A stretch of 64,000 bases of DNA. Source: Fontibacillus phaseoli (GTDB lineage Bacteria; Bacillota; Bacilli; Paenibacillales; Paenibacillaceae). Below the pieces are notes generated by a model that worked only from the letters and a program-made list of their open reading frames with translations, ran no database searches and was not told the origin of the DNA. This document shows, in pieces, positions 52,600-61,102 of this stretch. The position numbers and the translations under genes were made by a program. How positions within the stretch are numbered: position 1 is the stretch's first letter; each line of letters opens with the position of its first letter. Location of the stretch: NCBI RefSeq assembly GCF_003337355.1, contig NZ_QPJW01000015.1:1-64000 (forward strand). The letters run 5' to 3'.

Positions 52600-53667
52600 T
52601 CATCCGATAGTATGCACTACGTTTCCTTCGTGATCGGTAATATGTGTTTTCACGATTTGAACGGCTACTCCCCTTAATGAGGTCAGCTCAAACCGGCTTT
52701 CTTTGGGTACTAATTTACCGGAGAGCTCCGCGGCCGTCTTATCGTCCAGCCTGAAGGTGGTCTCATTGTCGGCGCCGGTTTCATATCCGGCTTCATCCCC
52801 CGGCGTGAAAACGACCCGGACGTCGCGGCCGACGAGACTCAATTTCTTGTCTTTCAAAATACGGCCCCGGAGCAATTTGCCGACGATTTCGGCTTGTTTG
52901 GCCCCTATTTTCAGCGTGGCAGGGGTCTTGCTTAAGAAGCCTTTTTTCGCCGGCTCGAAAGCGAGCTGGTCTACAAACAGAAAACCGGTATTCGAGCCGT
53001 CTCGTTCCATCCCCGCCTGGACTGCCGCAGAAATGGCCGGAACCTCGAGAAGCGATTCCCGTGTCAGATCAGTTATGTATTTAGGCAGATACACCAACCC
53101 GGTCGAGAGAACACCCAATGTATTCCAGGTTTGCATCGCCGCCAGCTCATCGCCCGTGATTCCCACCATCTGCAAAAACTCCACGCGGCCGTTCGGCGTA
53201 TCTATCGCCGGAAGTTGTGGATCTTCCACAAAAGCCAGCGCGGTCAGCTCCGTATCCGCGTCCATGCAAATGGGGCCGTTAGCGTCCAAGTAATCCCCTG
53301 CTTTAAAGACGTTGCCACTGTTAAACACGTATCTTCCCATATTTTGAAGCAGATTCAGCGCCCAAGCAGGCGGCTCCTCCTCCTCATTCTCCCGGACCAG
53401 CCGAAAAGTCAGTTCAAATCCGTATCCGCTATCCTCGGCATGCTCCGATTCTTTTTCATATAGCTCCGAAAATCCGTAAGTCACGAAATGCCAATGGGGA
53501 ATCGGCTCTTCCGCCTTATACGCACTAATTCCGTCCAAGGGATCCGGCCCGCCCAACGCATAAGAAATAAGCGTCCCGTAATGCTTTGGCTCCTGATCCC
53601 CGTAAATTTTGCCCATCTCCCGATCAATGGCATCCCAGCCTGTTGTTACCTCCACTTCCTCACCCAT
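52600..53667 (-). CDS. Suppressor-of-fused (SUFU) domain protein
   Basis: A 355-residue soluble protein. The N-terminal half (about 30-200) is a SUFU domain: IPHWHFVTYGFSELYEKESE, then SGYGFELTFRLVRENEEE and LLQNMGRYVFNSGNVFKAGD. In bacteria this domain is known mainly from immunity proteins of polymorphic toxin systems. The C-terminal 100 residues are unlike any family I can name. No toxin gene is adjacent. Monocistronic. Confidence 0.8.
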   Translation of the reverse strand: MGEEVEVTTGWDAIDREMGKIYGDQEPKHYGTLISYALGGPDPLDGISAYKAEEPIPHWHFVTYGFSELYEKESEHAEDSGYGFELTFRLVRENEEEEPPAWALNLLQNMGRYVFNSGNVFKAGDYLDANGPICMDADTELTALAFVEDPQLPAIDTPNGRVEFLQMVGITGDELAAMQTWNTLGVLSTGLVYLPKYITDLTRESLLEVPAISAAVQAGMERDGSNTGFLFVDQLAFEPAKKGFLSKTPATLKIGAKQAEIVGKLLRGRILKDKKLSLVGRDVRVVFTPGDEAGYETGADNETTFRLDDKTAAELSGKLVPKESRFELTSLRGVAVQIVKTHITDHEGNVVHTIG

Positions 53668-53911
53668 CTTATATTCCTCCTTTTTCGTATCTACTCGTTA
53701 CTCGCTAGCAATGGATTAATGTGATTAATGCTCATTATAAAGGAAATTTTGGAAAGCGTATGTTTAGCGATTGGTTTATAGTAAAAATTAATACTTTTGT
53801 CCTAATGGAAATCAAATAACGAAAATTAAAATCGAAACTAGATGTACAGGGCACTTTTTTCCACCTTCAAGTGCTATACGGAATAAAAGAGCCTCTTCAG
53901 AGGAAAATTTG

Positions 53912-53998
53912 TTCAACAGTGTTAAAAGAGATTCCATCAGCTTTCATTACCTAAATTGGTACAACGAAGAGCAAGATGCCTACTACACTCCGTCATAA
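53912..53998 (+). pseudogene. Possible 3' remnant of an IS3-type transposase
   Basis: An isolated frame reads SVKRDSISFHYLNWYNEEQD and ends DAYYTPS with TAA. YLNWYNE and the terminal YYTPS-like end recall the last residues of IS3-family transposases (YLNWYNxxR). Only 28 residues remain, so this is weak. The rest of 53668-54316 is AT-rich, with no gene apart from the hairpin at 54001. Confidence 0.25.
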
Positions 53999-54000
53999 AA

Positions 54001-54040
54001 AAAGCCGATAAACACGCAGAAGCTGGTGTTTATCGGCTTT
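54001..54040. terminator. Long hairpin in the 53.7-54.3 kb gap
   Basis: AAAGCCGATAAACAC (54001-54015) pairs with GTGTTTATCGGCTTT (54026-54040), a 15-bp perfect stem with A/T runs outside. It can act as a terminator on either strand, stronger on the minus. Confidence 0.6.
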
Positions 54041-54316
54041 TGTCTGTCCTGATACCCCGATACGAGTCCACCCTCGCTGGCATCCCGTAGCATTTTGAGG
54101 GACGAAATTAGAATCCCGGAAAGTATATTTTTGAAACAATTTCCACAGTATCCCCGTAATAACACAGAAATAGCTTCATTTTTATCATTTTTAATTAGAA
54201 ACATTTGGGGCCCCCGAAGTGATTATCTGATAAAATTAGCAAAAAGATCATTCCGCTCATTGATTGAGCGAGTAACGGCCGGAATACCTTAGGTAATAGC
54301 GAAGGAGGTGTGAATT

Positions 54317-55060
54317 TTGAATAGCTCGAGAATTTTCAAGCTGTTTGGACTTATGGTCGGAGTGGTTCTCCTGAATATTGTGGTATTATCGCCCGGTTTA
54401 TTAGGGGTCCAAATCGGCGGGGATAGCGTGATCCTGACTGCATTCGGCGTAACCTTGCTGGTGGTCAGTTTCCTTGTGCTGATTTACGGGAGCTATGTAC
54501 TGCTGTTTAAGGCTTCGGCCCCTCCGCCCGTAAAAGACATAAAAAGTCATGAGGATTACATAAACGCACTGTATCATTACAAAGACATCAAAGTGCTGAA
54601 GAAGGATATCATTCTTGCCTTGGATCAACTAGAGCGAATTGACAAGAAAAAGGCGACCCTGCTGGATGTGCTAAGCCAGCGATTTGACCCAAACGAATTA
54701 AGCTACCAAAAATTCAATTCCGTCATTTTCGAAGTCGAAAAACTGTTCTACCTGAATGTCAGGGGCATTCTGAATAAGCTCGGCGTTTTCGACGCTTCGG
54801 AATTTTCCGCTTTTGCCAGCCAGGAAAGTTCGGGGAGATTTTCCAACAAGCTGGTGCAGGAAAAAACAAAACTATACAACGAGTATCTAGCTTATGTGTC
54901 CGGATATCTCGGCGCAAACGAAGAAATTTTACTCAAGCTGGATAAGCTGCTGCTCGAAATGTCCCTCTTGGGCAGCACGGACTATAAAGAGATCGAGGAT
55001 ATGCCCTGCATGAAGGAAATCGATGCACTGATTAACCAGACTAAATTTTATAAGCAATGA
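54317..55060 (+). CDS. XpaC-like membrane protein
   Basis: A 247-residue protein with two N-terminal membrane helices (LMVGVVLLNIVVLSPGLLGV and VTLLVVSFLVLIYGSYVLLF), then a long helical cytoplasmic domain (from KDIKVLKKDIILALDQL). The layout recalls XpaC, which is paired with a TelA homologue (YaaN) in Bacilli. The start is TTG, with GAAGGAGGTG 8 nt ahead. It is the first of three genes, the next two encoding a VWA protein and TelA. Confidence 0.6.
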   Translation: MNSSRIFKLFGLMVGVVLLNIVVLSPGLLGVQIGGDSVILTAFGVTLLVVSFLVLIYGSYVLLFKASAPPPVKDIKSHEDYINALYHYKDIKVLKKDIILALDQLERIDKKKATLLDVLSQRFDPNELSYQKFNSVIFEVEKLFYLNVRGILNKLGVFDASEFSAFASQESSGRFSNKLVQEKTKLYNEYLAYVSGYLGANEEILLKLDKLLLEMSLLGSTDYKEIEDMPCMKEIDALINQTKFYKQ

Positions 55061-55073
55061 AGGGGAGATGAGA

Positions 55074-56762
55074 ATGGCAAAGAAGGGTAAAGCTTTTCTG
55101 GTGTTGGCAATCATCGCCGCGGCGGTTTTTGCGCTCGTGTATTTTGGAATCACGTTAACGTCTAATCTGGGCAAATCCCAGACTCAGGTCACTACCGAAG
55201 ATGCGGCAAAAAAGCTGGATAAACTCTTTAAGGATATTTCCGTAGCTTCCGCAGAGCCGGTTAAAGGCCAGATCGACCTTGACCCTGTAGCTGTCGGCGA
55301 CTCTTTGCCCGACATCTCCAAATTCCCGATCTCCGTTGAGAACACGACAGACAGCTTTGTCGAAATTTTCTCCTCCACGGAAAAATCCGGCACGGGGATC
55401 GACGGGTGGCTGAATGAAGTCGCAACCGATTTCAACGATGCCAAAATTACGGTTAACGGGACCACGGTGTCCGTCAAAATCAGAAATATCGCTTCCGGCA
55501 CGGCTACGGATTACATTAAATCCGGCAAGTATGTACCGGATGCTTTTACTCCATCCAATGAGCTATGGGGCGAAATGGTCAAAGCTCAGGGCATCAAAAC
55601 CGAGCTGGTATCCAAACGACTCGTCGGTAATGTGGCCGGAATTGTTTCGAACAAGGCGAAATATGATGAACTGGTGGATAAATACGGTTCGCTTAACGTC
55701 AAAACGATTACGGACGCCATCGCGGAAAACGAATTGTCCATGGGTTACACCGATCCATTCGCCAGTTCAACGGGATTGAATTTTCTGGTGACAGCCCTGA
55801 AGACGTTCGACAACAAGGATTTACTTGGAGACAAGGCGGTTCAAGGATTTGAGAAATTCCAGGCCAATGTACCCTTCATTTCCTCCACGACCTTGCAGAT
55901 GCGGGAAGCGGCCAAAACGGGAATGCTGGATGCTTTTGTCCTGGAATACCAGACTTTTGTCAACGCGGCGGATTTCAAGAGCGGTTATGTCTTTACTCCG
56001 TTTGGAGTCAGACATGACAGCCCGCTATACGCTCTGGGGGATATGCCTCAAGAGAAGCTGGACATTATCAAAAAATTCGCCGAATTTGCCGGGCAGGAGA
56101 AATATCAGAGCTTGGCCAAGGAAAAAGGGTTTAACGGACTAGAGGATTATCATTCCGAAATGGAAGCGGTTGACGGCAGCCTTTTATCCTCGGCACAAAA
56201 GGTTTGGAAAGAGAAGAAGGATGTAAACAAACCGATTGCCGCCGTATTTGTGGCCGATGTATCCGGCAGCATGGACGGTGAACCGCTCAATCGCCTGAAA
56301 GAATCGTTATTAACTGGCCAAAAGTATTTAGGACGGGACAATAGCATCGGTTTCGTATCTTACGCCGACAATGTAACGATCAATCTTCCGATCGGGAAGT
56401 ACGATACGAATCAGCAGTCCATGTTCGTAGGCGCGATCAATAGTCTTCAGGCTGCTGGGGGAACGGCGACGTTTGACGGCATTGTGGTAGCCATGAAAAT
56501 GTTGCAAGATGAATTAGCCGCTAATCCTGACGTGAAGCCGCTCATTTTCGTGTTGAGCGACGGGGAAACCAATGAGGGCCATTCGCTCAAAGATATCCGG
56601 GGATTAATCGAAACTTATAAAGTCCCGATTTACACGATCGGATATAACGCCAATATCAAAGCGCTTGAAAGCATTTCGAGCATTAACGAGGCGGCCAGCA
56701 TCAATGCAGATACGGACGATGTGGTTTACAAGATCGGCAATTTGCTCAACGTTCAGATGTAA
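55074..56762 (+). CDS. Membrane-anchored VWA protein with substrate-binding-like N-terminus
   Basis: A 562-residue protein with an N-terminal membrane helix (VLAIIAAAVFALVYFGI), an extracellular solute-binding-protein-like region (about 90-370, with DYIKSGKYVPDAFTPSNELW), and a C-terminal VWA domain. The VWA metal site is DVSGSMDG, with FVLSDGETNEGH later, so metal-dependent binding is likely. The ATG at 55074 is used because the ATG two codons before it is fused to the GGGGAG site. It sits between the XpaC-like and TelA genes, with spacings of 13 and 29 nt. Confidence 0.8.
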   Translation: MAKKGKAFLVLAIIAAAVFALVYFGITLTSNLGKSQTQVTTEDAAKKLDKLFKDISVASAEPVKGQIDLDPVAVGDSLPDISKFPISVENTTDSFVEIFSSTEKSGTGIDGWLNEVATDFNDAKITVNGTTVSVKIRNIASGTATDYIKSGKYVPDAFTPSNELWGEMVKAQGIKTELVSKRLVGNVAGIVSNKAKYDELVDKYGSLNVKTITDAIAENELSMGYTDPFASSTGLNFLVTALKTFDNKDLLGDKAVQGFEKFQANVPFISSTTLQMREAAKTGMLDAFVLEYQTFVNAADFKSGYVFTPFGVRHDSPLYALGDMPQEKLDIIKKFAEFAGQEKYQSLAKEKGFNGLEDYHSEMEAVDGSLLSSAQKVWKEKKDVNKPIAAVFVADVSGSMDGEPLNRLKESLLTGQKYLGRDNSIGFVSYADNVTINLPIGKYDTNQQSMFVGAINSLQAAGGTATFDGIVVAMKMLQDELAANPDVKPLIFVLSDGETNEGHSLKDIRGLIETYKVPIYTIGYNANIKALESISSINEAASINADTDDVVYKIGNLLNVQM

Positions 56763-56791
56763 TTATTTTCTTTTACAAGAGGAGGGGTTAT

Positions 56792-57931
56792 ATGTCATTT
56801 ACGATGGAAGTAGTAAGTCCGGAGAGACTTAAAACAGCGATTGAGGAACAGATTCAACCCGAGCCCGAGGAAGTAACGCAGTTGAAAGAGCTGGCATCGA
56901 ACAACGTTTCGGCAATTTTGGACCTCGATATCGAGTCCCTGGAAAAACGGAAGGAGATTCTGCAATCCATCGACAGCTTCGGTATGAACACAATGAAATC
57001 GTCATCGGAAAAGAACTCCCTCCTGCAAGTGTCGGTTGGAAACTTATCCAAAACCGGCGACGACGGCGGCCAGGTGGCCAAAGGGCTTACGGAACTGCAT
57101 CTCCAATTGAAGGATCTGGATCCGAGCATTGTCGATTTTGCCAAAACCGGCTTTTTGGGCAAGCTGTTTAATCCGCTCCGAAGTTATTTTGCCAAATATG
57201 AAAAAGCCGACTCCGTCATTTCCGGCATCATCAGTTCATTGGATAAAGGCAAGGCCGTATTAAAAAACGACAATACTACGCTGGAGTTTGAACAACAGGC
57301 GCTGCGGGAGCTCACGAAGAAGCTGCAAAAAGAAATCCAGCTCGGGATGCTGATGGATACGGAAATCGAATCCCAGCTTGAAGCGGCGAAACTGCGCCAG
57401 GAATCCGAAGACAAAATCCGCTTTATCACCGAGGAAGTATTATTCCCGCTGCGTCAGCGCGTTATGGACCTGCAGCAAATGCTGGTCGTGAACCAGCAGG
57501 GCATTATGGCAATCGAAGTCGTAATCAGAAACAACAAAGAACTGATTCGTGGCGTGGACAGAGCCCGAAACGTCACGGTATCCGCCTTGAGAATTTCGGT
57601 CACCGTCGCCAGCGCGCTCTATAACCAAAAAATCGTGCTGAAAAAGATAGAACTCCTAAATCAAACCACGGACAATTTGATTAGCAGTACATCCAGAATG
57701 TTGAAAGATCAGGGCGCGGCGATCCAGAAGCAATCGCTGGAAACCAGCATTTCCGTGGATACGCTAAAACAGGCCTTCACCGACGTACTGGCGGCGTTTG
57801 ACTCGATCAGCACCTACAAACAGGAAGCGTTACCTAGAATGCGCGATACCATTAACCAGTTCAGGGAACTGGCCGATACCGGGGAACAGCAGATTCAGCG
57901 TTTGGAGAAAGGTCAAAAATTGGGTCTGTAG
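56792..57931 (+). CDS. telA: TelA family protein (toxic anion resistance)
   Basis: A 379-residue soluble coiled-coil protein of the TelA/YceH/YaaN family. The N-terminal half has SFGMNTMKSSSEKNSLLQVS and the middle KYEKADSVISGIISSLDKGK. The later VVNQQGIMAIEVVIRNNKEL and VDRARNVTVSALRISVTVAS are typical. The family was first linked to tellurite resistance, and its real role is unresolved. AGAGGAGGGG lies just before the ATG. A strong terminator follows the gene. Confidence 0.9.
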   Translation: MSFTMEVVSPERLKTAIEEQIQPEPEEVTQLKELASNNVSAILDLDIESLEKRKEILQSIDSFGMNTMKSSSEKNSLLQVSVGNLSKTGDDGGQVAKGLTELHLQLKDLDPSIVDFAKTGFLGKLFNPLRSYFAKYEKADSVISGIISSLDKGKAVLKNDNTTLEFEQQALRELTKKLQKEIQLGMLMDTEIESQLEAAKLRQESEDKIRFITEEVLFPLRQRVMDLQQMLVVNQQGIMAIEVVIRNNKELIRGVDRARNVTVSALRISVTVASALYNQKIVLKKIELLNQTTDNLISSTSRMLKDQGAAIQKQSLETSISVDTLKQAFTDVLAAFDSISTYKQEALPRMRDTINQFRELADTGEQQIQRLEKGQKLGL

Positions 57932-57966
57932 GAAGCCCCCTATATACTTTGAGCCAATAATCACGG

Positions 57967-58002
57967 AAACAGCCTGGAACATCTTGTTCCAGGCTGTTTT
58001 TA
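57967..58002. terminator. Terminator after the telA operon
   Basis: AAACAGCCTGGAAC (57967-57980) and GTTCCAGGCTGTTT (57986-57999) form a 14-bp stem followed by TTATT. It can also serve the convergent pentapeptide gene at 58030. Confidence 0.8.
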
Positions 58003-58029
58003 TTCATATGAGAAACTGCTTCGCCGGCA

Positions 58030-58914
58030 TCATTGCTTCTTACCGGGAAAGGACCAGTGCTCCGGCCGAAGCAAGGACGGCGGGAGCTTGGTATCCGCAT
58101 CGCCCCTCGCCGCGTTAATCTGAAATTGAGTCAGGAAAATCGCATCGGTCAGATCGGCTCCCCGGATGTCCGCATCCCTAAAATCGGCGCCGATGAGATC
58201 AGCCCCCCGCAAGTCCGCCCCTCTCAAGTCCGCGGCAATAAGATAGGCTCCTCTCAAATTAGCAAGCCGTAAATCCGCTCCTCTTAATTTGGCGCCGATC
58301 AGATCGGCTCCCCGGCCTACCTTTTTCTGAGGGATTAGGGAACCCTGGTGACGTCGGCGGGCCTCATTACGTACCAGTTCGCTGGTTTGCAACAGCAGAA
58401 CATTAACCTCCGCGCGATGCGCCGCCACATCCAGCCCCAACAGACCCTCCGGACCAAGATGGGTAAGTCGCTTGGTTTCGTCCAGCATCTTGCCAAGTTC
58501 GCCATGTATGGAGTTCGCCGCATGCAGCGTCAGCGCTTCCGTCAGATACGAGAGCAACTCATGAAGCTGCCGCATGACCGGGAACACCTCGAACATCTGC
58601 TTTGCAGAGCCGGGAGCTTGGCGCCAATCCATGCCGCCGTATGTGACCTGGGAAACCTGTTGCCCTGCACCAAAGCAATCATAGACGGTACAACCGCGAA
58701 AGCCCTGCTCTCTCAGCGTGTTGTGAATGCCGCATCGGAAATCATGTTGCAGGTTCTGGCAGGGCTCCCCGGCATCTTTATCCTTAGCAAAATCCGCCGA
58801 AGCCGCATAAGGCAGAGCAACGCAACATAAGCCAAAACAACTCTCGCAATCGGCCTGTAGCCGTTGTGGGCCATCGGCAGATAATAAGGTAGAATTTTCA
58901 TTATTCCAAGACAT
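58030..58914 (-). CDS. Cys-rich pentapeptide-repeat protein
   Basis: A 294-residue protein. The N-terminal domain (about 20-120) is rich in conserved Cys: DCESCFGLCC, EPCQNLQHDFRCGIH and GFRGCTVYDCFGAGQ, likely a metal or cluster site. A helical middle is followed by C-terminal pentapeptide repeats (LRGADLRLANLRGAYLIAAD and more), and the protein ends in PGKKQ. The ATG at 58914 has AAGGAGC 6 nt ahead. I cannot name the function. The layout also occurs in other Firmicutes and actinobacteria. Confidence 0.75.
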   Translation of the reverse strand: MSWNNENSTLLSADGPQRLQADCESCFGLCCVALPYAASADFAKDKDAGEPCQNLQHDFRCGIHNTLREQGFRGCTVYDCFGAGQQVSQVTYGGMDWRQAPGSAKQMFEVFPVMRQLHELLSYLTEALTLHAANSIHGELGKMLDETKRLTHLGPEGLLGLDVAAHRAEVNVLLLQTSELVRNEARRRHQGSLIPQKKVGRGADLIGAKLRGADLRLANLRGAYLIAADLRGADLRGADLIGADFRDADIRGADLTDAIFLTQFQINAARGDADTKLPPSLLRPEHWSFPGKKQ

Positions 58915-58994
58915 TACGTAAGCTCCTTCATTCTGATAAATCCGACTCGCATAACCTATATTAACGCAGATCTTCATAGATTCACAGTCGCGAT

Positions 58995-59654
58995 TCAGAA
59001 TTGGAGCAACGCTTGGTCCTCACTAACCGATTCCGACAACAAGTACACATAGTCAAGAGATTCCGGCAGGCCTAAAGTTTCTCCTCTAAAACTAAGCTTC
59101 TTCCCGCTCATCAAGGCATAAACCTCAATCCCAGCCGGGGGTTTACCGTATACGGAGTGCCAAAACACATTCGTCATATGAACAAAAGCTTTGATTACCT
59201 CGGCGTCCTCTTCGACCATAAATTTTTGGACCGTAAACGGGTTACCGGTTACCCCTTTGCTTTCCCAAACCGCCTGAAAGATCATGGCCAGATGGAGGTC
59301 CAGTTCCGGTATGTAGGCATTCCACTGTTCATAAAGGGATACCGGGTAATCGGTAACCGATACATTTGCAAAAATACCACTCAATTGCTCAGCCATTCTG
59401 GCATACACTTTCCAATAGTGCAGGTCGCCAAGAAAACCATCCGCCTTTTTGGGCCAGCGGCGTTCCAGCAGTAACTGGATGGATGTGCAGTTCCTCACCT
59501 CAGGCGTTAAAGAACAGTAATCGTTAATGGTATGACCAACCGTATATTGGACGCGTTGGCGCCATGTCAATTGTTCAGCGGAAAGAGGAGCCGCCGGTAC
59601 CGGACAGCCCCGAACCCATTCCTCCAACTCGTAATCAAATAGTTGTACGGCCAT
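58995..59654 (-). CDS. Hypothetical protein in the flavodoxin operon
   Basis: A 219-residue soluble protein with no family I recognise. It begins with VQLFDYELEEWVRG, and has a helical middle with HLAMIFQAVWESKGVTG and FVHMTNVFWHSVYGKPPAG. Cysteines are few. It starts 3 nt after the flavodoxin stop and so should share its Fur-controlled transcript. Iron limitation is therefore the first condition in which to look for a role. Confidence 0.65.
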   Translation of the reverse strand: MAVQLFDYELEEWVRGCPVPAAPLSAEQLTWRQRVQYTVGHTINDYCSLTPEVRNCTSIQLLLERRWPKKADGFLGDLHYWKVYARMAEQLSGIFANVSVTDYPVSLYEQWNAYIPELDLHLAMIFQAVWESKGVTGNPFTVQKFMVEEDAEVIKAFVHMTNVFWHSVYGKPPAGIEVYALMSGKKLSFRGETLGLPESLDYVYLLSESVSEDQALLQF

Positions 59655-59657
59655 TCT

Positions 59658-60110
59658 TTAGTTCACCGCATACAGGCGAGCGGCAAAGGCCTCTCCGAAT
59701 TGCCGGCAAAGAATCTGTTCCTCTTTGCTTGGCCCGTATTCCACTTTAAGGCTGTCCTGAGCAATCACGGCACCCAACTCTTTCATCTTCTCCTCCAGCA
59801 AATCTACGGCTCCGCAATACAGGCGGTAACTGGTATCGCCGCTTCCAAAGACGGCGGTCACGCTTTGCTTTAAATCCACTTCTTCCATCTCCTCGACAAA
59901 ATCAATGAATTCATCCGGAAGCTCACCGTCTCCCCAAGTATAAGTACCCAGCAAATAAGCATCATACTTCTTCAATATCCCCGCACTGCATTCATCCACC
60001 ACTTTCAAATCAACGCCGGCTCCGGTATTTTTTATGCCTTCGGCAATCAGCTCCGCCATTTCTTCCGTATTTCCAGTCAGACTGGCATATATAATAATGA
60101 TTTTACTCAT
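59658..60110 (-). CDS. Flavodoxin
   Basis: A 150-residue FMN electron carrier. The phosphate loop is YASLTGNTEEMAEL (residues 8-21) and the aromatic/acidic FMN loop is LGTYTWGDGELPDEF near 54-68. Flavodoxins replace ferredoxin when iron is scarce. The Fur box over the promoter at 60146-60175 supports just that. Length is that of the short-chain type (YkuN-like). It is first in a two-gene unit. Confidence 0.92.
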   Translation of the reverse strand: MSKIIIIYASLTGNTEEMAELIAEGIKNTGAGVDLKVVDECSAGILKKYDAYLLGTYTWGDGELPDEFIDFVEEMEEVDLKQSVTAVFGSGDTSYRLYCGAVDLLEEKMKELGAVIAQDSLKVEYGPSKEEQILCRQFGEAFAARLYAVN

Positions 60111-60145
60111 ACAGGCTCACCTCTAAAGTTGAAAGATTTAAGATG

Positions 60146-60175
60146 ACTATAATTGATAATGATTATCATTGTCAA
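60146..60175 (-). promoter_or_regulatory. Fur-controlled promoter of the flavodoxin operon
   Basis: GATAATGATTATCATTGTC (60155-60173) matches the 19-bp Fur box in 17 positions. On the minus strand, TTGACA (60170-60175) and TATAGT (60146-60151) flank it with an 18-bp spacer. Fe-Fur bound here would block the promoter. Confidence 0.92.
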
Positions 60176-60220
60176 TACTAATCTAATCTTAACTCTCTGT
60201 TTTCGGCGTGTCACCTGGGG

Positions 60221-60261
60221 AAAAACAACAAAGAAGCCGCAACCTTTAAGATTGCAGCTTC
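60221..60261 (-). terminator. Terminator after the frameshifted membrane gene
   Basis: GAAGCCGCAA (60233-60242) and TTGCAGCTTC (60252-60261) form the stem, followed on the minus strand by TTTGTTGTTTTT. Confidence 0.75.
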
Positions 60262-60290
60262 TCTTGCTTTGCTTCTCCGAGTCTTTAGTT

Positions 60291-60852
60291 CTACTCCGCA
60301 ATGGCTTTATAGGCTTTCAAGTCCGTATACACTTCCACCTTGAGCGGATTGCGTTTATGCTTGGCAATTTTGTACACATGGTATACGAATACCACAATAT
60401 TCGCCGCCAGCGACAAACCGCTCACCACCCACAATGCCGTTTCACTGTGAGAGGACTGAACCGCAAACTTGGATTCCCCGACAAACATCGGGAAGGACAT
60501 CGTAAACATCATCCAAATTGCCAGGGTTTGTGCCCGATGTTGCAGCCATGCGCCCTTTTTAAAGAAAAAGGCCGGAATCGTACAGGAGATAAGCAATGCT
60601 GCCCCGGCATAAAACGAATGGTCGGACAGCGCCCGAATAAACCTTCACCCAATGAAACCAAGTGCCGACGCTGGAACCTTCCCCAGCCGTATTCGGCCAT
60701 ACCGCAATGGTCAGAACAATCGGGAAAACGAGAAAGAGAAACAGAGAAACCCATTTGCTCATTCGCGCCAGTTCATTTACGAGCATTAAGCCTCCAAGCA
60801 CCACAAACCACATCAGGACGGAGTACCAAGGCATTGCTTCGAATAAAAACAT
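60291..60852 (-). pseudogene. Frameshifted multi-pass membrane protein gene
   Basis: Two overlapping frames together encode one 185-residue membrane protein with six or so helices. The first (from ATG at 60852) runs MPWYSVLMWFVVLGGLMLVN to TWFHWVKVYSG. The second continues from SDHSFYAGAALLISCTIPAF to VFVYHVYKIAKHKRNPLKVE. The break is near 60630-60645 and needs one extra base (or two lost). AGGGAGGG precedes the ATG, and a terminator follows, so it was recently intact. The family may be DUF5692-like. A sequencing error is possible. Confidence 0.65.
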
Positions 60853-61102
60853 GCATAACCCTCCCTAACTTATTCATGAAATCGCTTTCTGCCTTGAATA
60901 TAGCGCTTTGGCATTTACGCTTCAAATCAGGGAAAGGCTTGTTAAACAAGGGCCCACAGACTTTATTTTCAGGATGAGTTTACACTTCTTTTTTTGATCA
61001 TGATCTATCATAAATTCGCGCGTGCAGCGGAAATTCCAAGCTGAAGTGTAAACAAATCATCAAAGTAAAATAAAACTGTGCATTTCGACATGTTGCGACA
61101 AG

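Noticed and set aside
53983..54204. 73-residue minus-strand frame
   Set aside because: Contains the 15-bp perfect hairpin at 54001-54040 within the frame, which fits a terminator better than a gene.
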